Origin: CAYLMG01 sp964464635
GTDB taxonomy: Bacteria > Planctomycetota > Phycisphaerae > Sedimentisphaerales > Anaerobacaceae
Direction: 5' to 3'
DNA length: 23,536 nucleotides
Assembly (NCBI GenBank): GCA_964464635.1
Contig: CAYXGT010000046.1
Coordinates: 1 to 23,536 of the forward strand
Part shown: piece by piece, positions 13,453 to 20,623 of the stretch
Numbering within the stretch: position 1 is the first letter of the stretch
Layout: each line of letters starts with the position of its first letter
Translations under genes and position numbers: made by a program
The notes under the pieces: model-generated
Database searches by the model: none
What the model saw: only the letters and a program-made list of their open reading frames with translations
What the model was told of the DNA's origin: nothing

Positions 13453-14978
13453 TTGTAAGAGCTTTCAATCTCATCGATAAGACTGTCGATTGTGTGTTCG
13501 GCTGCCTCGAGAACGGGTTCGATTCCAAAATTTTTCAATTGCTGCGACGTCACGGGGCCGATTGATGCAATTTTGACTTTGGAGGATTTGACGAGGCCGG
13601 GTGATAATTTTTCGAAGAAGAATTTGACGGCGGAAGGGCTGGCGAAGGTAAGCCAGTCGATGCAGCCGGTTTTTAGATTCTGCTCTATGGTTTTTGTGTC
13701 ACTTTGTGCGGGAGTGATTTCATAGATGGGAGTATCCTGAATTTTTGCGCCGGCTTTTTTGAGTATGTCGTTGAGGATTTTATCGGCCTGGAGAGACCTG
13801 AGCAGCAGGATGTTTTTGTTTTCGAGGTTTTCAAAGGAGATGAGCTGTTTTGCGAGCTGCTCGGAGGTAAAAACGGTGGGGACAAAATCGGGTATTATTC
13901 CGTATTCGTGAAGTTTATCAGCGGTTCTGGTCCCGACGGCTGCGATTTTCGAGTTAGCAAAGACGCGGCAGTCTTTTTCGATTTGGGCGAGAAAATCGAA
14001 GAAGATTTCAACGCCGTTTTGACTTGTGAAGATTATCCAGTGAAACTTAGAGAAGTCTGTAAGAGTTTTTAGAAATTTATTTTTTTCGGTCAGCGGTTTT
14101 ATCCGGATTGTATCAAAGGTGAGAGGATTGCCGCCTCTTTTGAGGATTTTGGCGGCGAGGTGGGCATTTGCTTTTGCATCGCGTGTTAGGAGGATAGTTT
14201 TTCCGAAGAGGGGTTTTTTCACAAACCAGTTCAAATCCGGGTCAAGTTCGGCGGCGGTGCCGATTATGAGCAAGGCGGGAGGCTGGATGTTTTGCTTTTT
14301 AGAGTCATCCGCAATTTTTGCGATGGTGGATTTGACGATTTTTTGCGTAGGTAAAGTGACATCAGCTATTATTGCGGCGGGAGTTTTTTCATCGAGGCCC
14401 TTAGTCAGGAGGTTTTCGACGATGACGTCAAGATTTTGCAGGCCCATATAAAAAACGATTGTGCCTTTTAACTTTGCAAGCAGGTGCCAGTCGATGTTCG
14501 AGGCTTGTTTATTATCGGCTTCGCGGCCTGTAACAAAAACGAGCTGCGATGCGTAGTTACGGTCTGTGAGCAGGATGCCGGCGTAAGAGGCGGCTGCGAC
14601 GGCGGCGGTAATGCCGGGAACGATTTCGAAATTGATGCCGGCCTGCGAGAGAGCGGCTGCTTCCTGTGAAACTCTTGAGAAAATGCAGGGGTCGCCGCCC
14701 TTCAGGCGAACGACGATTTTCCCGGCAAGAGCTTTTTCTACCATTAACATATTGATAGTGTCCTGAGTGACAGAGTCGTGGCCTGCTCTTTTCGGGGTGT
14801 GGATTATCTCGGCGTTTTGTTTTGCGTATTTGAGCAATGCGGGATTTGCGAGCTTATCGATGATGATGCAGTCGGCGATTTTGAGTAACTCGGCCGCCCT
14901 GAGGGTAATAAGGTCGGGTGCGCCGGGGCCAGCACCGACGAGATAGACCTTGCCATTATTTTCTGTTGTATCAGCCAT
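13449..14978 (-). CDS. cobA-hemD: Fused uroporphyrinogen-III C-methyltransferase / uroporphyrinogen-III synthase
   Basis: A bifunctional enzyme of 509 residues. The N-terminal half (about 8-245) is a SUMT/CobA methyltransferase that turns uroporphyrinogen III into precorrin-2 with two SAM. Motifs are VGAGPGAPDLITLRA at 14-28, VVRLKGGDPCIFSR near 88-101, and EIVPGITAA. The C-terminal half (about 255-505) is the HemD synthase, which cyclises hydroxymethylbilane with inversion of ring D; it shows ILLTRD, IIFTSQNGVEIFF, IAAVGTRTA and LTFASPSAVKFFF. CobA-HemD fusions are known in Firmicutes, Planctomycetes and others and channel flux to siroheme or cobalamin. It overlaps hemC by 8 bases and ahbC by 4. 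No CysG-type precorrin-2 dehydrogenase domain is present, so that activity must come from elsewhere. Confidence 0.96.
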   Translation of the reverse strand: MADTTENNGKVYLVGAGPGAPDLITLRAAELLKIADCIIIDKLANPALLKYAKQNAEIIHTPKRAGHDSVTQDTINMLMVEKALAGKIVVRLKGGDPCIFSRVSQEAAALSQAGINFEIVPGITAAVAAASYAGILLTDRNYASQLVFVTGREADNKQASNIDWHLLAKLKGTIVFYMGLQNLDVIVENLLTKGLDEKTPAAIIADVTLPTQKIVKSTIAKIADDSKKQNIQPPALLIIGTAAELDPDLNWFVKKPLFGKTILLTRDAKANAHLAAKILKRGGNPLTFDTIRIKPLTEKNKFLKTLTDFSKFHWIIFTSQNGVEIFFDFLAQIEKDCRVFANSKIAAVGTRTADKLHEYGIIPDFVPTVFTSEQLAKQLISFENLENKNILLLRSLQADKILNDILKKAGAKIQDTPIYEITPAQSDTKTIEQNLKTGCIDWLTFASPSAVKFFFEKLSPGLVKSSKVKIASIGPVTSQQLKNFGIEPVLEAAEHTIDSLIDEIESSYK

Positions 14979-15903
14979 TATTGTCTCGTATTTGTTTCAG
15001 GATTTTTTTGCCTCCGTCATCGAGCAACTGTCCTGCGAGGGTGTCAGCCAGTTTTATTGCATTTTCGGCTGGGCCAGTAATTTGGCGCTTTAAAAAAATC
15101 CTGCCCTCGATGTCGGAGATAAAGGCAGTAATAGTTATATCATCTTCAGAGATTTTTGCAAAGGCTCCAAGTGGGGCGTGGCAGCCGCAGCGGGTAGCTG
15201 TGAGGATTTGACGCTCTGCGAGGGTCTGGATTTGAATATTTTTATCGTTTAATGGCAGGAGCAGCTCGTTAGTAATTTTATCATCGGCTCTTGTCTGAAC
15301 AGCGAGCGCACCCTGTGCGGGTGCGGGTAAAAATTGTTCGGGGTCGAAACAAAAGGTAATTCTATCGGCGAGGTTTATTCTTTCGAGTCCGGCCCTTGCG
15401 AGAACGACGGCGTCGAATCGGCCATCATCGACTTTTTTTATTCTCGTAGTGACATTTCCGCGAATGGGCGTAACTTCGAGGTCGTTTCTCAGGTGTTTGA
15501 GCTGCACCGCCCTTCTTAAGCTGGAAGTACCTATTTTTGCCGCAGTTTTGAGCCGGCTGAGGGATGTAATTTTTCCGGCGGAGACGATGCAGTCTTCGGG
15601 GAAGCTACGGTTACAGACGGCGATGATTTTAAGGCGTTGGGTTTGTTTTGTCGGCAGGTCTTTGAAGCTGTGGACGGCGAAATCGGCTTGGCCGGCAAGT
15701 AAGGAGTCTTCGATTTCAGAGGTAAAAAAACCTGTTGATTCCAGGTGCCAGAGCGAGGCATTTTTGTCGATGTCGCCTTTCGTGGTTATTTTTTTGATTT
15801 TGATTTTCAGGCCGGGATGAATTTTTTCGAGGGCATCGATAATAATGCGGGTCTGCGCTAGTGCAAGTTTTGAAGCTCTTGTAGCGACGGTAAGGGATTT
15901 CAT
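14971..15903 (-). CDS. hemC: Porphobilinogen deaminase (hydroxymethylbilane synthase)
   Basis: Polymerises four porphobilinogens into hydroxymethylbilane on a covalent dipyrromethane cofactor. The 310-residue chain starts MKSLTVATRASKLALAQT and has the conserved HSFKDLPT (78-85, catalytic Asp D82), GTSSLRR (125-131), IRGNVTTR (147-154) and PAPAQGAL (193-200). The cofactor-attaching cysteine is C241 in RCGCHAPLG. Length is normal. It overlaps hemA by 4 bases and cobA-hemD by 8, consistent with coupled translation in the hem operon. Confidence 0.97.
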   Translation of the reverse strand: MKSLTVATRASKLALAQTRIIIDALEKIHPGLKIKIKKITTKGDIDKNASLWHLESTGFFTSEIEDSLLAGQADFAVHSFKDLPTKQTQRLKIIAVCNRSFPEDCIVSAGKITSLSRLKTAAKIGTSSLRRAVQLKHLRNDLEVTPIRGNVTTRIKKVDDGRFDAVVLARAGLERINLADRITFCFDPEQFLPAPAQGALAVQTRADDKITNELLLPLNDKNIQIQTLAERQILTATRCGCHAPLGAFAKISEDDITITAFISDIEGRIFLKRQITGPAENAIKLADTLAGQLLDDGGKKILKQIRDNNG

Positions 15904-17189
15904 TTTTGCAGCTCTTTTGCTTTTGGCAGGAATATTTTATTTATCAAATCGGCGGCCTGGAGCTGCTCGGCTGTCGGCTCGGCGGTGCCCTGCCGTCTCA
16001 AGAAGGAGATTGGGCTGTGCAGCATTTTTTTCGCCAGAGATTCCGCAAAGAGCTCGAGCCTTTCCTCGAGGCTGTCACCATTGGCTTTTGCAAATTCCTT
16101 TGCGTAACGAGCTGCGTGGTTCCGGGAGAGCTCGAGTGCCATTCGATTCAGCTTCGAGATGACCGGAGCGAGGTCAAGTGAAAGGAACCAGGCGGCGAAT
16201 TTATCCGTGAATTCATTAACAACCGCTTTTGCCTGAAGTATTTCGGCGGAGCGTTTTTTTGTACCGGTTTTTACGAGCTGTTTCAGGTCGTCGATATTAT
16301 ACAGGCGAACGGATTTGAGACGGCTGACTTTAGGGTCGATATCCCTCGGGACAGCGATATCAATTATCAGAAGCGGTTCTTTCCCGGCGGTCAGAATATT
16401 TGTTACCGATTGATACGTTACAACCGGTTTTCGGGAGGCGGTCGAGCTAATCAGCAAATCGATACGGGGCAAATAATCATTGATGCTGCGCAACGGAATA
16501 ACCTGTATATCGGCATACTTTGCAAGGAGAAACTTTGTTTTTTTTGGTGTTCGGTCTGCAATTGTGAGGCTTTTCGGCTTTGATTTAAGCAGATATTTTG
16601 CGACAAGCTGCGCATTTTTCCCCGCGCCTATGAGCAGGATACGGGAGTTCTGCAGATTGATTTGTTTCTTTGCAAGCTCGACGGCTGCGAGCGCGACAGA
16701 AAGTGGACCTGCGGATAATTTCGTTTTCGCCCTGACGGCTTTTGCGGCCCTGAAAGCGCTGTGAAAGAGGCGATGGAAGATCATCCTGCTCATTCGGGCA
16801 TTTATCGATTCTGTGTAGGCGGATTTGAGCTGTGCGAGGATTTGGTTTTCGCCGATGATTTGTGAATCGAGTCCTGCAGCGACCTCGAAAAGATGTCGAA
16901 CGACGTCAAGGCTTTGATAACAGCGATGATACTTTTTCCAGACAGCAAGAGAGCCGGGATTGAACTTTCTAACAAGGGAGGTCAGGAATTTCAGGGGGTC
17001 GAAGTTTTTTTTTACATAAAGATAAAACTCGGTTCGATTGCAGGTCTGGAGCAAGGCTGCTTCGCCGACAGAGGGATTTGTGTGCATTTTGCGCAGGACG
17101 GCTTTTCGGCTGTCGGCTGACAAAGAGAGCTTTTCCCTTAATTTTACGGGACAGTTATGATGTGTAATACTGTACGCAATCAGCTTCAT
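15900..17189 (-). CDS. hemA: Glutamyl-tRNA reductase
   Basis: Reduces glutamyl-tRNA(Glu) to glutamate-1-semialdehyde with NADPH, the entry step of C5-pathway tetrapyrrole synthesis. The 429-residue chain has the catalytic nucleophile C50 in LLQTCNRTEFY, a GLDSQIIGENQILAQ stretch (about 106-120), and an NADPH-binding Rossmann motif LLIGAGKNAQ near residue 195. A C-terminal dimerisation domain includes a long helical region. The aminotransferase partner HemL is not in the window. There is a 109-base gap upstream, the largest within the run, so hemA may have its own promoter. No strong Shine-Dalgarno is visible before the ATG. Confidence 0.96.
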   Translation of the reverse strand: MKLIAYSITHHNCPVKLREKLSLSADSRKAVLRKMHTNPSVGEAALLQTCNRTEFYLYVKKNFDPLKFLTSLVRKFNPGSLAVWKKYHRCYQSLDVVRHLFEVAAGLDSQIIGENQILAQLKSAYTESINARMSRMIFHRLFHSAFRAAKAVRAKTKLSAGPLSVALAAVELAKKQINLQNSRILLIGAGKNAQLVAKYLLKSKPKSLTIADRTPKKTKFLLAKYADIQVIPLRSINDYLPRIDLLISSTASRKPVVTYQSVTNILTAGKEPLLIIDIAVPRDIDPKVSRLKSVRLYNIDDLKQLVKTGTKKRSAEILQAKAVVNEFTDKFAAWFLSLDLAPVISKLNRMALELSRNHAARYAKEFAKANGDSLEERLELFAESLAKKMLHSPISFLRRQGTAEPTAEQLQAADLINKIFLPKAKELQK

Positions 17190-17248
17190 ATATATGCAAT
17201 CGCAGTTTAGAAAGTTACAATTTTAATATTCAATCGACGTCAGAGGCG

Positions 17249-17282
17249 CGGGTTGAATAAAATAGCAAGTTGCGATAACCCG
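17249..17282 (-). promoter_or_regulatory. Inverted repeat in the hemA leader
   Basis: CGGGTT (17249-17254) pairs with AACCCG (17277-17282) across a 22-base loop, in the 109-base gap before hemA. A weak promoter-like pair, TTGAAT and TAAACT with 18 bases between them, lies between it and the hemA ATG on the minus strand. It could be an operator or a regulatory hairpin; the evidence is thin. Confidence 0.25.
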
Positions 17283-17298
17283 GGTCCTAAAGAAAGAG

Positions 17299-18201
17299 TT
17301 ATAAACTAAATTTCACGCCCTTTTCATTCAACTTTTTTAATAATGCTCTGAGCTCTTCGAGCATGAGATTCAGCTGCTGAGTATTTTCGAGCAGGTTTTC
17401 ATAGAACTTGGCATCGCCAACCAATTTTCCGAAAGTTCCCTCGCCGGCATTTACCTTGTCGAGGATGAGCTGAACTTTAACAATTGCCCTGCTTAAGTCA
17501 GCGGCGGTTGTGGTTGCCTCGGCGAAAAAGTATTCGAGCTGCTGCAGTGTTTGTGTGGCCTGATGCGAGGTGCTTTTGAGATTGTCCAGCGTTGCTCTGA
17601 TGTTCTGCCTGTTATTGGGGTCGCCGATAATGCTGTTAGCATTTTTTATCATAATATTCAGGCTCATAATAAGCTCGTCAAGCTGTTTCTGTGTCTGCTC
17701 GGGGAAGAAATCGCTTGTAGTACCGGTAGAGCCCTGCAGGAGCAAACCATCCCGCAGAAAAGCAGTTTCGGGCTTGTTTGGGTCTCTCGGTATCGGGGAC
17801 AAAGCGGGATTAACAGTAAGCTCGATATAGCTGCTTCCGAGTCCCCGAACCATTAATCTAACGTCAACGTTAGATGGAATAGTTTTATAGGTGTCATGGA
17901 TGCTGAGGACGGCGGCTATCTGATGATACTGCCGGCCTGTAATAAGGTCTTTGCGTATCTGCGGCGGGGAGACTTCGGTGACTATTCCAATCTGGTAACC
18001 GCAGAATCGTACGGGAGTATCGATTTGAATACCGGGAGCGGAGGCGAACTGGACGTGAACTTCGTAAGAATTGAGCTTGCTGACAGCCGTCGGCAGGTCA
18101 CCGAATTTAAATATGAGCCATCCGAAAGCACAGAGACCGACTATTACAAAGATACCAACGGTGATATTCCGGCCTCTTTGTGAAGTTTCATAATTACTCA
18201 C
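17299..18201 (-). CDS. MlaD-like MCE-domain lipid-transport protein
   Basis: A 300-residue inner-membrane-anchored periplasmic protein. One N-terminal membrane helix (about 13-32, VGIFVIVGLCAFGWLIF) is followed by an MCE/MlaD domain (about 45-135; VHVQFASAPGIQIDTPVRFCGYQIGIV, VRLMVRGLGSSYIELT). A long helical C-terminal region (about 180-295) probably forms coiled coils, as in multimeric MCE tunnels. Such proteins are the substrate-binding subunits of ABC transporters for phospholipids between the membranes of diderm cells. The usual permease and ATPase partners (mlaE, mlaF) are not adjacent, so they must be encoded elsewhere. The gene overlaps the upstream MerR gene by 8 bases. Confidence 0.88.
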   Translation of the reverse strand: MSNYETSQRGRNITVGIFVIVGLCAFGWLIFKFGDLPTAVSKLNSYEVHVQFASAPGIQIDTPVRFCGYQIGIVTEVSPPQIRKDLITGRQYHQIAAVLSIHDTYKTIPSNVDVRLMVRGLGSSYIELTVNPALSPIPRDPNKPETAFLRDGLLLQGSTGTTSDFFPEQTQKQLDELIMSLNIMIKNANSIIGDPNNRQNIRATLDNLKSTSHQATQTLQQLEYFFAEATTTAADLSRAIVKVQLILDKVNAGEGTFGKLVGDAKFYENLLENTQQLNLMLEELRALLKKLNEKGVKFSL

Positions 18202-18460
18202 TTTTTCGTCCTTTCAAATCCAGGCTTTTTTCGAGAAATAACTCTCTAATTTCCCTGAGCGGATATCCTGTTTTGTTCAGTTTTTTAATAATTCTGACGC
18301 GCTCAACAGCCTTTTCATCGAAGAGCCGTCTTTTAGTCTGCGTAACCTTTGTAGGCTCGACGAGTCCTACCATAATATAATATTGCAGAGACTGTCTTGA
18401 AATTCCAGCTTTTTTTGCAGCCTGCCCGATAGAGAACAATTGCGTTTTCTTCTCTGCCAT
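18194..18460 (-). CDS. Small MerR-family transcription regulator
   Basis: An 88-residue DNA-binding protein consisting almost only of the MerR winged helix-turn-helix (about 9-75): FSIGQAAKKAGISRQSLQYYIMVGLV, a basic wing TKRRLFDEKAVERV, and KKLNKTGYPLREI. It lacks the effector-binding C-terminal domain and long dimerisation helix of full-length MerR proteins, so its signal, if any, is unknown. Similar mini-MerR proteins are often found before MCE-protein genes in planctomycetes in my recollection. It starts 5 bases after the rnpA stop and overlaps mlaD by 8 bases, so it may regulate the downstream genes. Confidence 0.88.
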   Translation of the reverse strand: MAEKKTQLFSIGQAAKKAGISRQSLQYYIMVGLVEPTKVTQTKRRLFDEKAVERVRIIKKLNKTGYPLREIRELFLEKSLDLKGRKSE

Positions 18461-18465
18461 TTTGT

Positions 18466-18870
18466 TTATTCTACTTTGCCGGCGCGGTTTTGTCCAATAC
18501 GGTTTATAAGTTTCAAAAGAGAGTTTTCGACCTGTTCAAAGGTTATTTTTTTTACAATCTGCTTAGGTCCGGCGGCCTTTGCGGATTCCGTAAATCGGGC
18601 AGATGGCATAACCAGATAATCGAAGTCCTGCGGTATATCGTGCTGGTTTTTTCTAAATGCCTCTCTTATTAATCTTTTGAGTCGATTTCTTATAACAGCG
18701 GAGCCGAGTGCTTTTGCGACGGAGAGTCCGAGCCGCGGTCGGCCGAGATTATTTTCGGCCATAAAAACGGTAAGCAGGGTGTCCGAAGAGCGCATATTGC
18801 GAGCGAGGACAGCCTTGAACTGGCCGTTTTTCAGAAGCCTTGCCGATTTTGGAAAAGTTAATCGCTCCAT
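18466..18870 (-). CDS. rnpA: Ribonuclease P protein component
   Basis: Binds the catalytic RNase P RNA and helps to cleave 5' leaders from pre-tRNAs. The 134-residue basic protein contains the family signature VIRNRLKRLIREAFRKN (about 58-74), the preceding GLSVAKALGSA, and the N-terminal LTFPKSARLLKNGQFKAVL helix-strand elements. Length is slightly above the usual 110-125. In most bacteria rnpA follows rpmH (L34); here the upstream gene is a cation/proton exchanger 43 bases away and rpmH is absent. MerR follows after 5 bases. Confidence 0.93.
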   Translation of the reverse strand: MERLTFPKSARLLKNGQFKAVLARNMRSSDTLLTVFMAENNLGRPRLGLSVAKALGSAVIRNRLKRLIREAFRKNQHDIPQDFDYLVMPSARFTESAKAAGPKQIVKKITFEQVENSLLKLINRIGQNRAGKVE

Positions 18871-18913
18871 AAGAACAATTGAAAAACACTATTCAACATT
18901 TTTTTTACAATTA

Positions 18914-20593
18914 CTAACTATCAGCCATTTGTCTTCTGCGCAGGACTTCGGCACTTATTTTACGCAGAGCCTTTCGATAGTCGAGCACTCCAACGAGCTT
19001 GTCATTGTGCTCGCTTTCAACGACGGGCAAATTTTCGAGGCTGAATTTATTCATATGCTCGATAGCTTCTTCGAGAGATTTTCGAGGCATAGTTTTGTCG
19101 AGGACATTTTCAGCGACATCGCAGGCGAGCAGCCATCCGGCGACGTCCTGATTTGCAAAGACCTGCTTGATATCAGCGACGGTTATAACACCGATAATTT
19201 TCAGGTCGTTATCAATAACAGGATAATAAAGGTTTTCGGTGCGGCTAAAGACCTCAAGGATCTGGTGAAGCGGCAGGTCCTGTGCGATAGTGACAGGATT
19301 AGTATTCATAACGTCTTTTACGGCATAAGTTTTAATAAGGTCCTCCTCGGTAACATTTAGTCCGATTTCACCGGCTTTTGCGACACCTGTTTTAACGAGG
19401 ATCGGGCCGAGAATCTCCATAGCAAATATGGCAGTCATAACAACCATAATAATTGTATGTCCGAGGACGGGTCCGAACTGGCGGCTTGCGAGAATCGCCA
19501 GGCCTATAGAGACGCCTGCCTGCGGCAGCAGGCAGATTCCGAGATATTTTTGAACGACTTTCGGAGCGGCAGAGAACCTTGCACCTAACCAGCAGCCGAG
19601 GATTTTTCCGCCTGCCCGGGAAAAGATAAAAACCAAAATCACAGCTATAACGGGCAAGGTGAGCCTGTCGAACTGCATATGCGCACCGGCTAAGACAAAG
19701 AATGAGATGTATATGGGGGGCGAAAATTTTTCGACAAGCTTAAAAACAGCCTTGCTCTGTCTCGGCAAGAGATTTGCGAGTGTAATACCTAAAACCATAG
19801 CGGGCAGAATAGGGTCAATGCGAGGTATCATCGATACACCGACGACCAATAAAAGCGAGGCGAGCGTAAATTCGAGGATTTTGTCCTCAGCTTTGACAAT
19901 TTTTAACAGATAAAACAAAAACAGGGCGGCGAGAAAGCCAAGTAAAATTGCGCCGAAAACTTCAGCGAGCAGTAAAAAAGTGCCAGCCAATACGTAATCA
20001 TCTGCAGAGCCTACGGTAAGTGCTTTTGCGCCGGTGGCAGCAGCCCTATAGAGCAGAAGCGCGAGGGCGTCATCGAGCGCGACTATGGCGAGGATTGCAG
20101 CAGTCAAAGGTCCTCTTGTCTTGTGCTCCCATAAGACATTAGCGGTAGCGGCTGGCGCGGTTGCCGAGGCGATTGCACCGAAGACCAGGCCGAGAGCAAC
20201 AGCAGTGGCGGGCTGTTTTGTAATTAACAAAGCGGCCAGCGAGGTTCCGACGGCGACGAATAAAAAGGCGCCGAGACCCTGTGAGAAAAGTATGGTGAAG
20301 AACTGTTTGCCATATTTTTTGAAAACTTCACTTCGCAGCTCTCCTCCAATCATAAAGCCAATGAGGCCGAGAGCGAACATCGTGAAAGGCTCGAGCTTAT
20401 CGATAGTTTCGGGCTTTATAAGGCCTGTAATGTCACCGAGCAATATGCCGACGAAGACAGCACCGACGACCTGGGGGACGTGGATTTTTTGCGAAAGCCT
20501 GGCACCGAAAGTTCCGCCGAGAATAATCAGGCCGAACAGTAATGCCAGATTTAAGAAATTATCAGCACTCGCTATCATAGACGGATAAAACAT
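18914..20593 (-). CDS. CPA-type cation/proton antiporter with CBS pair (paralogue lacking the TM4 Asp)
   Basis: An inner-membrane monovalent-cation/proton exchanger of 559 residues. About 12-13 hydrophobic segments (residues 12-400) make the Na+/H+ exchanger domain. Two CBS motifs follow (about 424-545; VKDVMNTNPVTIAQDL, PVIDNDLKIIGVITVADI, LPVVESEHNDKLVGVLD), probably sensing an adenine nucleotide. The core ion-binding region has LDDALALLLY with D174-D175. At 143-150, however, the sequence is SATAPAAT, whereas the tandem paralogue has SATDPAST; the acidic residue of the unwound helix is Ala here (A146). It lies 30 bases after the paralogue and 43 before rnpA. Substrate ion and direction are unknown. 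Confidence 0.9.
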   Translation of the reverse strand: MFYPSMIASADNFLNLALLFGLIILGGTFGARLSQKIHVPQVVGAVFVGILLGDITGLIKPETIDKLEPFTMFALGLIGFMIGGELRSEVFKKYGKQFFTILFSQGLGAFLFVAVGTSLAALLITKQPATAVALGLVFGAIASATAPAATANVLWEHKTRGPLTAAILAIVALDDALALLLYRAAATGAKALTVGSADDYVLAGTFLLLAEVFGAILLGFLAALFLFYLLKIVKAEDKILEFTLASLLLVVGVSMIPRIDPILPAMVLGITLANLLPRQSKAVFKLVEKFSPPIYISFFVLAGAHMQFDRLTLPVIAVILVFIFSRAGGKILGCWLGARFSAAPKVVQKYLGICLLPQAGVSIGLAILASRQFGPVLGHTIIMVVMTAIFAMEILGPILVKTGVAKAGEIGLNVTEEDLIKTYAVKDVMNTNPVTIAQDLPLHQILEVFSRTENLYYPVIDNDLKIIGVITVADIKQVFANQDVAGWLLACDVAENVLDKTMPRKSLEEAIEHMNKFSLENLPVVESEHNDKLVGVLDYRKALRKISAEVLRRRQMADS

Positions 20594-20623
20594 AACAAAT
20601 TATTGTCCCGAACATTTAGCAAA

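Noticed and set aside
18677..19360. 227-codon ORF on the plus strand
   Set aside because: It spans the antisense of rnpA and of the antiporter CBS region, both well supported, and has no recognisable domain.
20085..20588. 167-codon ORF on the plus strand
   Set aside because: It is antisense to the antiporter gene; its Pro/Ala/Lys-rich product mirrors hydrophobic membrane codons.
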